Shown here: piece by piece, positions 44,306 to 53,098 of the stretch
Layout of the letters: the number at the start of each line of letters is the position of its first letter
Numbering within the stretch: position 1 is the first letter of the stretch
From: CAZEMR01 sp964513465
GTDB taxonomy: Bacteria > Bacteroidota > Ignavibacteria > Kapaibacteriales > UBA2268
Assembly (NCBI GenBank): GCA_964513465.1
Contig: CAZEMR010000002.1
Coordinates: forward strand, 62,001-126,000
Reading direction: 5' to 3'
Length of the DNA stretch: 64,000 nucleotides
Notes under the pieces: generated by a model
What the model was told of the DNA's origin: nothing
What the model saw: only the letters and a program-made list of their open reading frames with translations
Databases searched by the model: none
Translations under genes and position numbers: made by a program

Positions 44306-45339
44306 GAATAGGGATCGTCAATGACGTATCGCTGGCGGTAGAGGTGCTGAGGCGCACTATCCACCAGCAGCCCGGACTCGAAATCGCATGGGTGGCATTC
44401 GACGGCGAGGAAGCCGTCCGCAAAAATGCCGACGACAAGGCCGATCTGATACTTATGGATCTCTTGATGCCCGTGATGGACGGAGTCGAGGCCACCCGGC
44501 GGATTATGACCGAAAACCCCACGGCGATTCTGGTGGTGACATCGACAGTAACCGGCAATTCCGGAAAGGTATTCAGCGCAATGGGTTATGGCGCGCTGGA
44601 TGCGGTTTGCACCCCCGTATTCGGTCCGGGCGGGAAGATAGAAGGCGCCCGCGATCTGTTGAAAAAAATCGCCACGATCGGGAAATTAATTGGCAAAGAA
44701 AATATTGAATTAGTAAATCATAATTCGGAAAATGATAATTGCAAAGGCGAACTCCCGCCGATGGTGGCTATCGGCTCATCGACCGGCGGGCCGCGTGCGC
44801 TGGCGGATATACTCACATGGCTGCCAGGGGATTTTCCTGCGGCGGTGGTGGTAGTCCAGCATGTGGATTCGCAGTTCGCGCGGGGGCTGGCCGACTGGCT
44901 CGACGATCAGACCTCGCTCCGGGTCAAGGTCATCCGCGAGGGCGACCACGCCGAAAAGGGGTATATATATATTGCGGAAACGAACGACCATGTGGTGCTC
45001 GACCGCGACCGGACTTTTTATTATACCCCCGAGCCGATGAATTATCATTACCGGCCATCGGTGAATACATTTTTCAAAAGTCTTAACGAAAACTGGCCGC
45101 GGCGGGATGTGGCGGTAGTGCTCACCGGTATGGGCGACGACGGCGCAAAGGGTTTGCTCGCGCTGCGCGAGGCCGGATGGCACACAATCGCACAGGACAA
45201 GGAGACATCGGTGGTTTACGGAATGCCCGGTGCGGCGGCCCGGCTGAATGCGGCCATCGAGATATTGCCCGTCGAAAAAATTGCAGAATCAATTATTAAA
45301 AATATTAATAAAAAGGCTAATACAAATGCAGCAAAATGA
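44302..45339 (+). CDS. cheB: CheB methylesterase / response regulator (WspF-like)
   Basis: 345 residues. Receiver at 1-115 (phospho-Asp in LILMDLLMPVMDG) and methylesterase with the catalytic triad in GSSTGGPRAL (Ser), VVQHVDSQFARGL (His) and TGMGDDGAKGL (Asp). It removes methyl groups from the three receptors after phosphorylation by CheA, opposing CheR, and gives adaptation. It overlaps the end of cheA by 4 nt (ATGA) and its own end overlaps the phosphatase gene by 14 nt. Confidence 0.93.
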   Translation: MRIGIVNDVSLAVEVLRRTIHQQPGLEIAWVAFDGEEAVRKNADDKADLILMDLLMPVMDGVEATRRIMTENPTAILVVTSTVTGNSGKVFSAMGYGALDAVCTPVFGPGGKIEGARDLLKKIATIGKLIGKENIELVNHNSENDNCKGELPPMVAIGSSTGGPRALADILTWLPGDFPAAVVVVQHVDSQFARGLADWLDDQTSLRVKVIREGDHAEKGYIYIAETNDHVVLDRDRTFYYTPEPMNYHYRPSVNTFFKSLNENWPRRDVAVVLTGMGDDGAKGLLALREAGWHTIAQDKETSVVYGMPGAAARLNAAIEILPVEKIAESIIKNINKKANTNAAK

Positions 45340-46525
45340 ATCAACCCAATTGGATACGAATATTACCGAATATAAAATCAAGGTGCTGCTGGTCGATGAC
45401 CAGGCTATAGTCGGCGAGCAGGTGCGGCGGATGCTCCAGCCCGAGGAGGACATCGAATTCCATTTCTGTCAGGAACCCTCGAAGGCCGTTCAGACCGCCG
45501 CAGAGCTGAATCCCACGGTAATCCTGCAGGATCTGGTGATGCCGGATATCGATGGTCTGACGCTGGTCAAATTCTTCCGCGCGCACCCACAGCTCAAGGA
45601 TGTGCCGATGATCGTGCTTTCGTCGAAGGAGGAGGCCGTCACCAAGGCGGACTCGTTTGCCACCGGCGCGAATGATTATCTGGTCAAACTGCCCGACCGC
45701 ATCGAGCTGGTTGCGCGAATTCGTTACCACTCAAAGGGTTATATACATTTACTCCAGCGCAACGAGGCCGAGGACAAATTGCGCAAAAGCCAGAAGGCGC
45801 TGCTCTCGGAGCTTGCCAAGGCCGGCGAATATTGCGTTTCGCTGCTGCCCGAGGAGATCGACGAAGGCGACATCCGCACCCACTGGCGATTTGTGCCATC
45901 CGAGCAGCTCGGCGGCGATTCATTCGGCTACCACTGGGTTGATGATGACCACTTCGCGATGTATCTGCTCGACGTATGCGGGCATGGCGTCGGGTCGGCA
46001 TTGCTCTCGGTTTCGGGCCTGAACGCAATGCGGATGCAGTCGCTGCCGAACACGGACTTCCGCAGCCCGGAGAGCGTCTGCAACGGGCTGAATGCGGCAT
46101 TCCAGATGGAGGCCCACAACGACATGTATTTCACGCTATGGTATGGCGTTTATAATAAAAATTCGCGAGAGATGAAGTTTGCCACCGCAGGCCATCCGCC
46201 GGCGCTGCTCTACGACGCGGCCGGAAATTGCAAACAGCTTATGAACGAGAATTTCATAATCGGCGGGTTGCCCGAATTTCCGTATAGCGAGAGCTCGACC
46301 GAGGTTGCGCCGGGCTCGAGGATGTATATATATTCCGACGGGGTTTACGAAATCACGCGGCCTGACGGCTCGATGTGGGACCTCGACGGTCTGGAGGATT
46401 ACATGCGCGAGCCGCACGATGGCTTCGAATCGGAGATCGAGGCGCTTCACCGGCATGTGCAGTCGATGAGCGGCCTCGAGATTCTGGACGACGATTTCTC
46501 GATGCTTAAGATCATATTCGATTGA
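45326..46525 (+). CDS. WspR-like receiver fused to PP2C/SpoIIE phosphatase
   Basis: 399 residues from the ATG at 45326. Residues 15-140 are a receiver with phospho-Asp69 in VILQDLVMPDIDGLTL and the stretch GANDYLVKLPDRIELVARI. Both phrases are characteristic of WspR receivers. A short coiled coil (LLQRNEAEDKLRKSQKALL) joins it to a PP2C/SpoIIE domain (about 180-399) with metal-binding GGDSFGY, DVCGHGVGSALLS, MYIYSDGVYE and DDDFSML. WspR itself has GGDEF here, so the output is swapped. It should dephosphorylate Ser/Thr on a STAS-type protein when phosphorylated by CheA; the target is not shown. Confidence 0.9.
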   Translation: MQQNESTQLDTNITEYKIKVLLVDDQAIVGEQVRRMLQPEEDIEFHFCQEPSKAVQTAAELNPTVILQDLVMPDIDGLTLVKFFRAHPQLKDVPMIVLSSKEEAVTKADSFATGANDYLVKLPDRIELVARIRYHSKGYIHLLQRNEAEDKLRKSQKALLSELAKAGEYCVSLLPEEIDEGDIRTHWRFVPSEQLGGDSFGYHWVDDDHFAMYLLDVCGHGVGSALLSVSGLNAMRMQSLPNTDFRSPESVCNGLNAAFQMEAHNDMYFTLWYGVYNKNSREMKFATAGHPPALLYDAAGNCKQLMNENFIIGGLPEFPYSESSTEVAPGSRMYIYSDGVYEITRPDGSMWDLDGLEDYMREPHDGFESEIEALHRHVQSMSGLEILDDDFSMLKIIFD

Positions 46526-46551
46526 TTTTCAATTTCATAAAGATTAATTCA

Positions 46552-47994
46552 ATGAAAATTAGATATTTTTCGCTGATTGCTCTGCTGCTGGTAATTTCCC
46601 TGAATTCCTGCGAGCAGACCACTATCGAGCGCCCTGGGCCGAAGAATATTATCATCATGATCGCCGACGGCGCGGGCTATGACCATATTCAGATCGCAAA
46701 TTTATATGAAGAGGGCAAAACCGAAGCCCAGCCTTATGAGCAATTCCCCGTGCGGTATTTCGTGAGCACCTATCCGGCGCTCGCGGGCGATTATTATGAT
46801 GCGCTGGAAAATCATGCAAATTCCGGATATAGTCCATACGAGACCTGGCATGATTTCGACTGGCGGCGGCATGGATTCACCGGCTCGGGCGCGGCATCGA
46901 CGGCAATGGCCACAGGAATGAAGACCTATAACGGCGCGATTGGCGTCAATATCACCGGACAGCCGCTGCTGAATATCACAGAGCGCGCCAAGGATATGGG
47001 CAAATCCGCAGGGGTGGTGAGCTCGGTGCAGTTTGCTCACGCAACCGCGGCCGCATTCAGCGTACACAACACGGACCGCGATAATTATCCCGAAATCGCC
47101 CGCGATATGCTGATCAAAAGCCGGCTGGACGTGATCATGGGCTGCGGCCATCCCTATTATGATAATGATGGTAAAATCCGTCAGAATGCGCTAAGTTTTA
47201 AATACGTCGGCGACAGCCTGTTATGGTCGGAAATCCACGCCGGAAAAGCCCGAGTACGGCGCGGCAGCGGTATTGAAGTCGATCTGGCCGACGTCAACGG
47301 CGACGGCCAGCCGGATGCATGGGAGCTGATCGATAATATCGAGGAATTCGAGAATCTCGCCCAGGGCGAGACCCCGCTGCGGGCGCTTGGAGTGGCGCCC
47401 AATATATATACATTGCAACAAGCGCGCGGCGATTCGATTGCCGGAATGATGAATGCCTACGATTATCCGTTTATCGAAAAAATGCCCTCGCTCGAAACGA
47501 TGACCGCGGGCGCGCTGAACGTGCTGGATAATAATAATTCGGGATTTTTCCTGCTGATCGAGGGCGGAGCGATCGACTGGGCGTCGCACAGCAACCAGAA
47601 AGGACGCCTGATCGAAGAGATGAGCGAATTCAACAAAGCTGTCCGCCGGGTGATCGACTGGATAGAGACAAGCAGCGGATGGGACGAAACATTGCTGATC
47701 GTAACCGCCGACCACGAAACGGGATACGTCGCCGGCCCGGACTCCGGGGGCGATCCGCCGCAGTGGTTCCCTCCGCTTAATAACGGCAGGGGGAATATGC
47801 CCGGATTCGATTTCCACAGCACAGATCACACGAATGCGCTTGTGCCGCTTTACGCAAAGGGCAAGGGCAGCGAGCTGTTCGCGGAATATGCCGACGAATA
47901 CGATCCGGTGCGCGGCGAATTTATTACCAATAGCGAGATCGGCCAGCTTTTGTTCCGGCTGTTCGGACGCGGCAAGGCGTTGAGGGATAAGTGA
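46552..47994 (+). CDS. Alkaline phosphatase lipoprotein
   Basis: 480 residues from the ATG at 46552, with lipobox LNSC. Alkaline phosphatase metal ligands are visible: MIADGAGYDH, LLIEGGAIDWASHSN, TADHETGYV and HSTDHT. The nucleophile strand is FTGSGAASTAMATGMKTY, keeping the Ser of D-S-A-A-x-A-T-A but with Gly in place of the neighbouring Asp. It would hydrolyse phosphate monoesters in the periplasm or at the surface. It is the last plus-strand gene of the chemosensory operon (26-nt gap), so it may be co-expressed; a functional link is speculative. Confidence 0.82.
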   Translation: MKIRYFSLIALLLVISLNSCEQTTIERPGPKNIIIMIADGAGYDHIQIANLYEEGKTEAQPYEQFPVRYFVSTYPALAGDYYDALENHANSGYSPYETWHDFDWRRHGFTGSGAASTAMATGMKTYNGAIGVNITGQPLLNITERAKDMGKSAGVVSSVQFAHATAAAFSVHNTDRDNYPEIARDMLIKSRLDVIMGCGHPYYDNDGKIRQNALSFKYVGDSLLWSEIHAGKARVRRGSGIEVDLADVNGDGQPDAWELIDNIEEFENLAQGETPLRALGVAPNIYTLQQARGDSIAGMMNAYDYPFIEKMPSLETMTAGALNVLDNNNSGFFLLIEGGAIDWASHSNQKGRLIEEMSEFNKAVRRVIDWIETSSGWDETLLIVTADHETGYVAGPDSGGDPPQWFPPLNNGRGNMPGFDFHSTDHTNALVPLYAKGKGSELFAEYADEYDPVRGEFITNSEIGQLLFRLFGRGKALRDK

Positions 47995-48324
47995 TTATGG
48001 TTGCCGCGAAGACGACATCCGCCGGGCGATTTTGTTCAGATCGGACTGGACGATTGCCGGTATAATGATGCTTGCAAGCAAGTAAATAATGAACCACATG
48101 GCTTCCTGGTTGTCTTTGCGGACGTAGCGGGAATAGCCCTCGCAATATTTCCATGCCCAATATATATTCGCGATCGGGACGATTATCAGCCACGCTGTGG
48201 GGATGTCCGCGCCGAGGGCGTTGATTTCTTCCTTTGTTTTTACCGACCAGTAAATAGCGTAAATGCCGAGGGTTACGAACATCAGCAGATAGACCGCAAC
48301 CACATTTCTTTCCTTGATTTCCAT
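47995..48324 (-). CDS. Small membrane protein, DUF4234-like
   Basis: 109 residues. The N-terminal block VAVYLLMFVTLGIYAIYWSV with L-G-I-Y-x-I-Y-W is the DUF4234 signature. A second hydrophobic segment (AWLIIVPIANIYWAWKYCEGYSRY) and a third (AMWFIIYLLASIIIPAIVQSDLN) complete the short three-helix protein. Function of the family is unknown. It ends tail to tail at the base after the phosphatase stop codon. Confidence 0.7.
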   Translation of the reverse strand: MEIKERNVVAVYLLMFVTLGIYAIYWSVKTKEEINALGADIPTAWLIIVPIANIYWAWKYCEGYSRYVRKDNQEAMWFIIYLLASIIIPAIVQSDLNKIARRMSSSRQP

Positions 48325-48389
48325 TGATATCCCGGATTATTAATAATTTTGATTTAATAAATAATACGGATTAATTTCGGCAAAGTTAT

Positions 48390-48420
48390 AAAAATGGCGG
48401 CCATTTTACCAGCCGCCATG
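48390..48420 (-). terminator. Terminator of the hem operon
   Basis: 8-bp perfect stem (48394-48401 with 48412-48419), 10-nt loop, followed on the minus strand by T5. It lies 7-37 nt after the hemL stop and also before the DUF4234 start on that strand. Confidence 0.75.
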
Positions 48421-48426
48421 TATATA

Positions 48427-49713
48427 TCAGATCGATTTCAGCGAATCATAATGCGCGCTGATTGTGCGGTCGATATCCTCTTCCGTGTGGGCGGTGGATA
48501 CGAACATCGCCTCGAACTGCGCAGCCGCAAGATATATTCCGCGGTCGAGCATTTCGTGGAAATATTTCCCGTAAGCGCGGGTATCCGAGCGGGCTGCGGC
48601 ATCGTAGCTTTCGACCGGGCTCTCGCGGAAGAACATGCAGAGCATCGATCCGGCGCGGTTCATGGCATAACTGCGGCCAAGCTTGCTCAGATTTTCCTTC
48701 AGACCATTTTCCAGATAAATCGCTTTTTCGTTCAGGTCGCTATATATATCCGGATTATTTTTGATATGCTTCAATACGGCGGCTCCTGCGGCCATTGCTA
48801 TCGGGTTGCCGCTTAGAGTGCCCGCCTGATATACCGGGCCTTCGGGCGAGATGCTGCGCATGATTTCCTGGCGTCCGCCGAATGCGCCGACTGGCATTCC
48901 GCCGCCGATGACTTTGCCGAAGGTGGTCAGATCGGGCATTATTCCGTAGATTTCCTGTGCGCCTCCGGGAGCAAGGCGGAATCCGGTCATTACCTCGTCG
49001 AATATAAGGACGATTTCCTCCAGATCGCAAAGCTCGCGCAATTGGCGGAGGAATTCCGGGTCGGATTTGACCACGCCCATATTGCCGGCGACCGGCTCGA
49101 TGATGATTGCGGCGATTTCGCCGCGATGTTCGTTGACCGTCCGGCGCACGGATTCGATGTCGTTATAATCCGCCACGAGGGTCTCCGCTGCGACGGATGC
49201 AGGCACTCCGGGGCTGGTAGGCACTCCGAGGGTCAGCGCGCCCGATCCGGCCTTGATCAGGAAGCTGTCGCCGTGGCCGTGGTAGCAGCCTTCGAATTTG
49301 ATGATTTTGTCCCGGCCGGTAAAGCCGCGGGCCAGGCGGATGGCGCTCATGGTCGCCTCGGTGCCGCTATTGACCATTCGCACGAGATCGACCGATGGGA
49401 CAAGCTCGCAGATGAGCCGCGCCATTTCGACTTCGGGTTCGCAGGGTGCGCCGAAGCTGGTGCCGCGATTGAGGGCGTCGGCGATTGCTTCCATTATGAA
49501 CGGCGGATTGTGGCCGAACAGGTGCGGCCCCCAGCTGCCGACATAGTCGATATATTCATTGCCATCGACGTCGCGGATGTGAGCGCCCGCGCCGCTTTCG
49601 ATAAAAATCGGGTCGCCGCCGACTGATTTGAACGCGCGCACGGGGGAATTCACCCCGCCGGGAATATATTCTTTAGCTTTGCGGAATAGTTCTTTGCTTT
49701 TTTCGATTTTCAT
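48427..49713 (-). CDS. hemL: Glutamate-1-semialdehyde 2,1-aminomutase
   Basis: 428 residues from the ATG at 49713, which has GGAGGA 6 nt upstream. Makes 5-aminolevulinate from glutamate semialdehyde, using PLP. Motifs: YIPGGVNSPVRAFKSVGG, GSWGPHLFGHNPP, NSGTEATMSAIRLARG, LIFDEVMTGFRL and the PLP lysine in TFGKVIGGGMPVGAFGG. Last gene of the minus-strand heme operon; hemA is not in the window. The glutamate route fits gltX being housekeeping here. Confidence 0.95.
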   Translation of the reverse strand: MKIEKSKELFRKAKEYIPGGVNSPVRAFKSVGGDPIFIESGAGAHIRDVDGNEYIDYVGSWGPHLFGHNPPFIMEAIADALNRGTSFGAPCEPEVEMARLICELVPSVDLVRMVNSGTEATMSAIRLARGFTGRDKIIKFEGCYHGHGDSFLIKAGSGALTLGVPTSPGVPASVAAETLVADYNDIESVRRTVNEHRGEIAAIIIEPVAGNMGVVKSDPEFLRQLRELCDLEEIVLIFDEVMTGFRLAPGGAQEIYGIMPDLTTFGKVIGGGMPVGAFGGRQEIMRSISPEGPVYQAGTLSGNPIAMAAGAAVLKHIKNNPDIYSDLNEKAIYLENGLKENLSKLGRSYAMNRAGSMLCMFFRESPVESYDAAARSDTRAYGKYFHEMLDRGIYLAAAQFEAMFVSTAHTEEDIDRTISAHYDSLKSI

Positions 49714-49730
49714 AAATTCCTCCTGATTAT

Positions 49731-52058
49731 TTAACTCCTTTGGTCCAGTTCGATAATTTTTTCGACGATCAGCGCCGCGCAGAAGGCCGCCGCTTTTTTG
49801 CGCATAATCGGGAATCCCATGTATGACGCAATCGGCAGAGTCCACTCGAGCATTGCCAGCAGGTATGGCCGCATGTCGCGCTCGAAAATAGTCGTGCGGT
49901 CGGCATAATTGCGCAATTTCGAGATTATAACATAGGCTTTTTCATAGGCCGGGTCGTCGCTTGCGCAGGTGAATCGCGGAAGTTCGCTGATCAGATTCTG
50001 CATCAAAAGCCCCTGTTCGAATTCTATCACATGGGCGATTTCCTCGTCGGAATCAATGGGCAGCATTTCGAATTTGATAATCGGTTCGAGCCGCGCAAAG
50101 TCCGATACGATATTGCTTTCGCGGGTTTCCGAAAAGTCGATTACATATATATTTTCGTCCTCGTCGAGCAGAATATTCTTCATATTCAGGTCGCCATGGA
50201 TGACGGATTTATACCCTGTGATTTCCTGGTTTTTTCTTTTGGGGAATTCATTTTTTAAAAAATGGAATGGGTTACGCACGCTGCGCCCAAGGCAGGGGCA
50301 GTGGATCATTTCGTCGCTGCTGTCGATTCCGAGTTCGCTTTTGGCGTCTTCGCATATCGTACTGAAGAGCCTGCCCGGGTAGTGCTCGTCGTAGAGCCGG
50401 ACGGGGGTCATGCGGGGCTGGCCGTACCAGGGCTTGAGCACATGGGTGAATACCCGGTCGAAAATTTCGGCGACTTCTTCGGCGGGGCGCTCCTGAAAAT
50501 GCTTCTCGAGCCATTCGATACGGCTGTCGGCGCCGCCGATTCCGACGAAATTATACCTTAGCCCGGCGTAATCTCGATAGCTTGTGCGGCCCATGACCGA
50601 GGTGCTGTTGTTTAAGATAAATTTTTTGACAAAATTGGAATATGCGTTCTCTTCGCGCCGGATAGCTTCCTTCGAAGCGATCTTCAGCACGGTGGGGAGC
50701 TGGCGGCGGCCGTCGCGGTCGAAGCTGTTTACGAGGAATGTGCGCGCGGAGAATCCTCCGGTAAGCGGCTTGAGCACAACTTTGCCGGAATCGCCGTAAA
50801 TTCTGCGGATAATTATATTGAATTCCTCCGGGAAATCCGATTCGCCCTCGAATTCGATTTTAATGCGCTTGTGGGTGCCGGGGCGGACGTCTTCTGGAAC
50901 GAAGAGCCAAGCGGCAAAGCGGCCGATATCCGAATCGGGCGAGATATTGCCGACGCCTCCGAGCCGCTCGAGATCGGCAATGTCGCGGATTATTTCGTTG
51001 TGGGTTTTGTCAAGATTTTCGGTATCGAATTTATTCAAAAAAAGTGCGTTCATACGGACATAAATGCCATCTCCTGCTGCATATTCGTCGAGGGCAGGAA
51101 AGAGGGGCTCTTTGACGGATTCGCGGCGCTCGGCGATTCCGACGACGAATGCCGCGGCCGGGGTGACCGGCTGGGTGATACGATGGCCGGCCGAGAAGTC
51201 ATCGGAATCCTCAAAATGCGATGCGAATAATTTTTTTGATTCGCAATATGCGCAAAAGGCGATTCGTTCGGGCTTTTTATCTGATGATTTTTCCGCTGCC
51301 GAAAAAAAGTCTTTAACGGCTTCATGAATCGGCAGGATTTTCTGTTCGGCGAATTTGATTTCTGCGCAGGGTTTCCCGTTGATGCCGAGCATCGAGACTG
51401 CGTCGATCTCCAGCTTCGATGAGTCCTCGGCGATGAAATAGTCGGCCACGCTGTTGCCATCGGCTGCGATAGCTCCGGCGATATGGTGGGCGGCAATAAA
51501 TTCGCCGGGAGCGGCTTCGGTGCCGTCCGATCCGCTGAATCCGGCAATGCCGACTCCGAGAGGGATTTCGTCGAGAAATAATTTTTCGATGGATTTTTCC
51601 GTTTCCGGAGAATTTTCGCTGCGGCCCCATAGCTCGAGTATACACTGCGATTCGGGGAATTCCATATAGGTATATTCCCGGCCGCCTGAGCTGAATTCGC
51701 TGCGGGTATCGATGGCGAGCTTTTCCGACAGCACGTGCTTCAGCGCTTCGTCGGGGGTGTCGTACATCGTTACCGAGCGGTCGAGTCCGGACATCGAGAT
51801 TGCGCTCATTGCGTCGCCCGAGAGCGCGCAGAGGATAGAGCGTCCTCCGCGGCTGCGCATGTTTTTTTCGATTTTCAGCAGGGAGCGGATTCCTACGCTG
51901 GAAATATAATTAACCCGGCCCATATTGATAATGGCATAGCATCTGCTTTCGGGGATATCGGCGGCGCGGGAGTCGAGATCGCGGGCGCCGACAGCATCCA
52001 GCCGTCCTTCGAGAACGAGAACCGGCACGGAATTTTTTTCTGTAATCTGGATTTCCAT
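49731..52058 (-). CDS. STAS domain fused to an unknown middle and an APH-type kinase-like domain
   Basis: 775 residues. 1-110: STAS anti-sigma-antagonist domain with candidate phospho-Ser in NYISSVGIRSLLKIEK (Ser53/54). 110-420: no family recognised, but contains an acidic beta part (YTYMEFPESQCILELWGRSE). 430-775: protein-kinase-like fold of the aminoglycoside-phosphotransferase type: VVLKPLTGGFSARTF (nucleotide loop), TVLKIASKEAIRREENAY (Lys and helix C Glu), VIHGDLNMKNILLDEDENIY and VIDFSE (catalytic and metal sites). The GGFSARTF/VLK layout resembles the ternary-complex-associated TCAD9 domain. It sits between hemB and hemL with 13 and 17 nt gaps, so it is in the operon. Best guess: a partner-switching regulator. 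Confidence 0.75.
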   Translation of the reverse strand: MEIQITEKNSVPVLVLEGRLDAVGARDLDSRAADIPESRCYAIINMGRVNYISSVGIRSLLKIEKNMRSRGGRSILCALSGDAMSAISMSGLDRSVTMYDTPDEALKHVLSEKLAIDTRSEFSSGGREYTYMEFPESQCILELWGRSENSPETEKSIEKLFLDEIPLGVGIAGFSGSDGTEAAPGEFIAAHHIAGAIAADGNSVADYFIAEDSSKLEIDAVSMLGINGKPCAEIKFAEQKILPIHEAVKDFFSAAEKSSDKKPERIAFCAYCESKKLFASHFEDSDDFSAGHRITQPVTPAAAFVVGIAERRESVKEPLFPALDEYAAGDGIYVRMNALFLNKFDTENLDKTHNEIIRDIADLERLGGVGNISPDSDIGRFAAWLFVPEDVRPGTHKRIKIEFEGESDFPEEFNIIIRRIYGDSGKVVLKPLTGGFSARTFLVNSFDRDGRRQLPTVLKIASKEAIRREENAYSNFVKKFILNNSTSVMGRTSYRDYAGLRYNFVGIGGADSRIEWLEKHFQERPAEEVAEIFDRVFTHVLKPWYGQPRMTPVRLYDEHYPGRLFSTICEDAKSELGIDSSDEMIHCPCLGRSVRNPFHFLKNEFPKRKNQEITGYKSVIHGDLNMKNILLDEDENIYVIDFSETRESNIVSDFARLEPIIKFEMLPIDSDEEIAHVIEFEQGLLMQNLISELPRFTCASDDPAYEKAYVIISKLRNYADRTTIFERDMRPYLLAMLEWTLPIASYMGFPIMRKKAAAFCAALIVEKIIELDQRS

Positions 52059-52071
52059 AAATCACTCCGGA

Positions 52072-53061
52072 TTAATATTCGTAATCGGAATCAATTAATT
52101 TTGCGAGGTCTTTGGCAAAATATGTCAGTATCATATCCGCGCCTGCGCGCTTGATCGAAATGGCAGATTCGTGCATAACGCGCGCTTCGTCGATCCATCC
52201 GTTGGCGGCGGCGGCTTTTATCATCGAATATTCGCCGCTGACCTGGTATGCTGCTGTGGGCATGCAGAATTCTTCTTTTACGCGGCAGACGACGTCGAGA
52301 TATGGCATTGCGGGCTTGACCATTACGATGTCGGCGCCTTCGAATATGTCTTCGTCGACTTCGCGCAGAGCCTCGCTGGCGTTGGCGATGTCCATCTGGT
52401 GTGATTTGCGGTCGCCGAATTGCGGAGCGGATTCGGCAGCGTCGCGGAATGGTCCGTAGAATCCGGAGGCATATTTGGCAGCATAGCTCATAATCGGCAG
52501 GTTTGGATATTCGTTTTCGTCGAGTGTCCGGCGGATTGCGGCGACCCGGCCATCCATCATGTCCGAGGGGGCGACCATATCGGCGCCTGCGCGTGCGTGG
52601 CTCAGCGCCATCTGGGCCAGCAGATTGATTGTGACGTCGTTTAGTATCTGGTTGCCGTGGATTATTCCGCAGTGGCCGTGGCTGGTGTATTCGCAGAGGC
52701 ATACATCGGTGATGACCACGAGGTCGGGGATTTCCTCTTTGAGCGCTTTGACCGCGCGCTGGACGATGCCGTTTTCGGCGTAGCCCTCGCTACCGGCTTC
52801 GTCTTTTTCCGAAGGAATTCCGAATAGCATTATAGCAGGGATGCCCAATTGGTGGACTTCCACGCACTCGGAGATGAGATTATCGATGGATAGCTGAAAT
52901 ACGCCGGGCATGGATTTGACTTCGTTTTTTACGCGTTTGCCCGGGCATACGAACATTGGGTAGATCAGATCGGATTTGGCGAGCGTGGTTTCGCGCACCA
53001 TCCGGCGAATAACGGGATTCCGGCGGAGCCTGCGGAACCGCTTGAATTCAAATTCCAGCAT
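52072..53061 (-). CDS. hemB: Porphobilinogen synthase (ALA dehydratase)
   Basis: 329 residues. Joins two 5-aminolevulinate molecules. Zn-type cysteines in [17 protein letters not shown]. Active-site Lys in [19 protein letters not shown] (first) and [11 protein letters not shown] (Schiff base). The substrate loop [17 protein letters not shown] is conserved. The start is the ATG at 53061, 37 nt after hemC. Standard length. Confidence 0.95.
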   Translation of the reverse strand: MLEFEFKRFRRLRRNPVIRRMVRETTLAKSDLIYPMFVCPGKRVKNEVKSMPGVFQLSIDNLISECVEVHQLGIPAIMLFGIPSEKDEAGSEGYAENGIVQRAVKALKEEIPDLVVITDVCLCEYTSHGHCGIIHGNQILNDVTINLLAQMALSHARAGADMVAPSDMMDGRVAAIRRTLDENEYPNLPIMSYAAKYASGFYGPFRDAAESAPQFGDRKSHQMDIANASEALREVDEDIFEGADIVMVKPAMPYLDVVCRVKEEFCMPTAAYQVSGEYSMIKAAAANGWIDEARVMHESAISIKRAGADMILTYFAKDLAKLIDSDYEY

Positions 53062-53098
53062 GATTGCCTCTTATAAAAATATATAAATAATATGGTGA

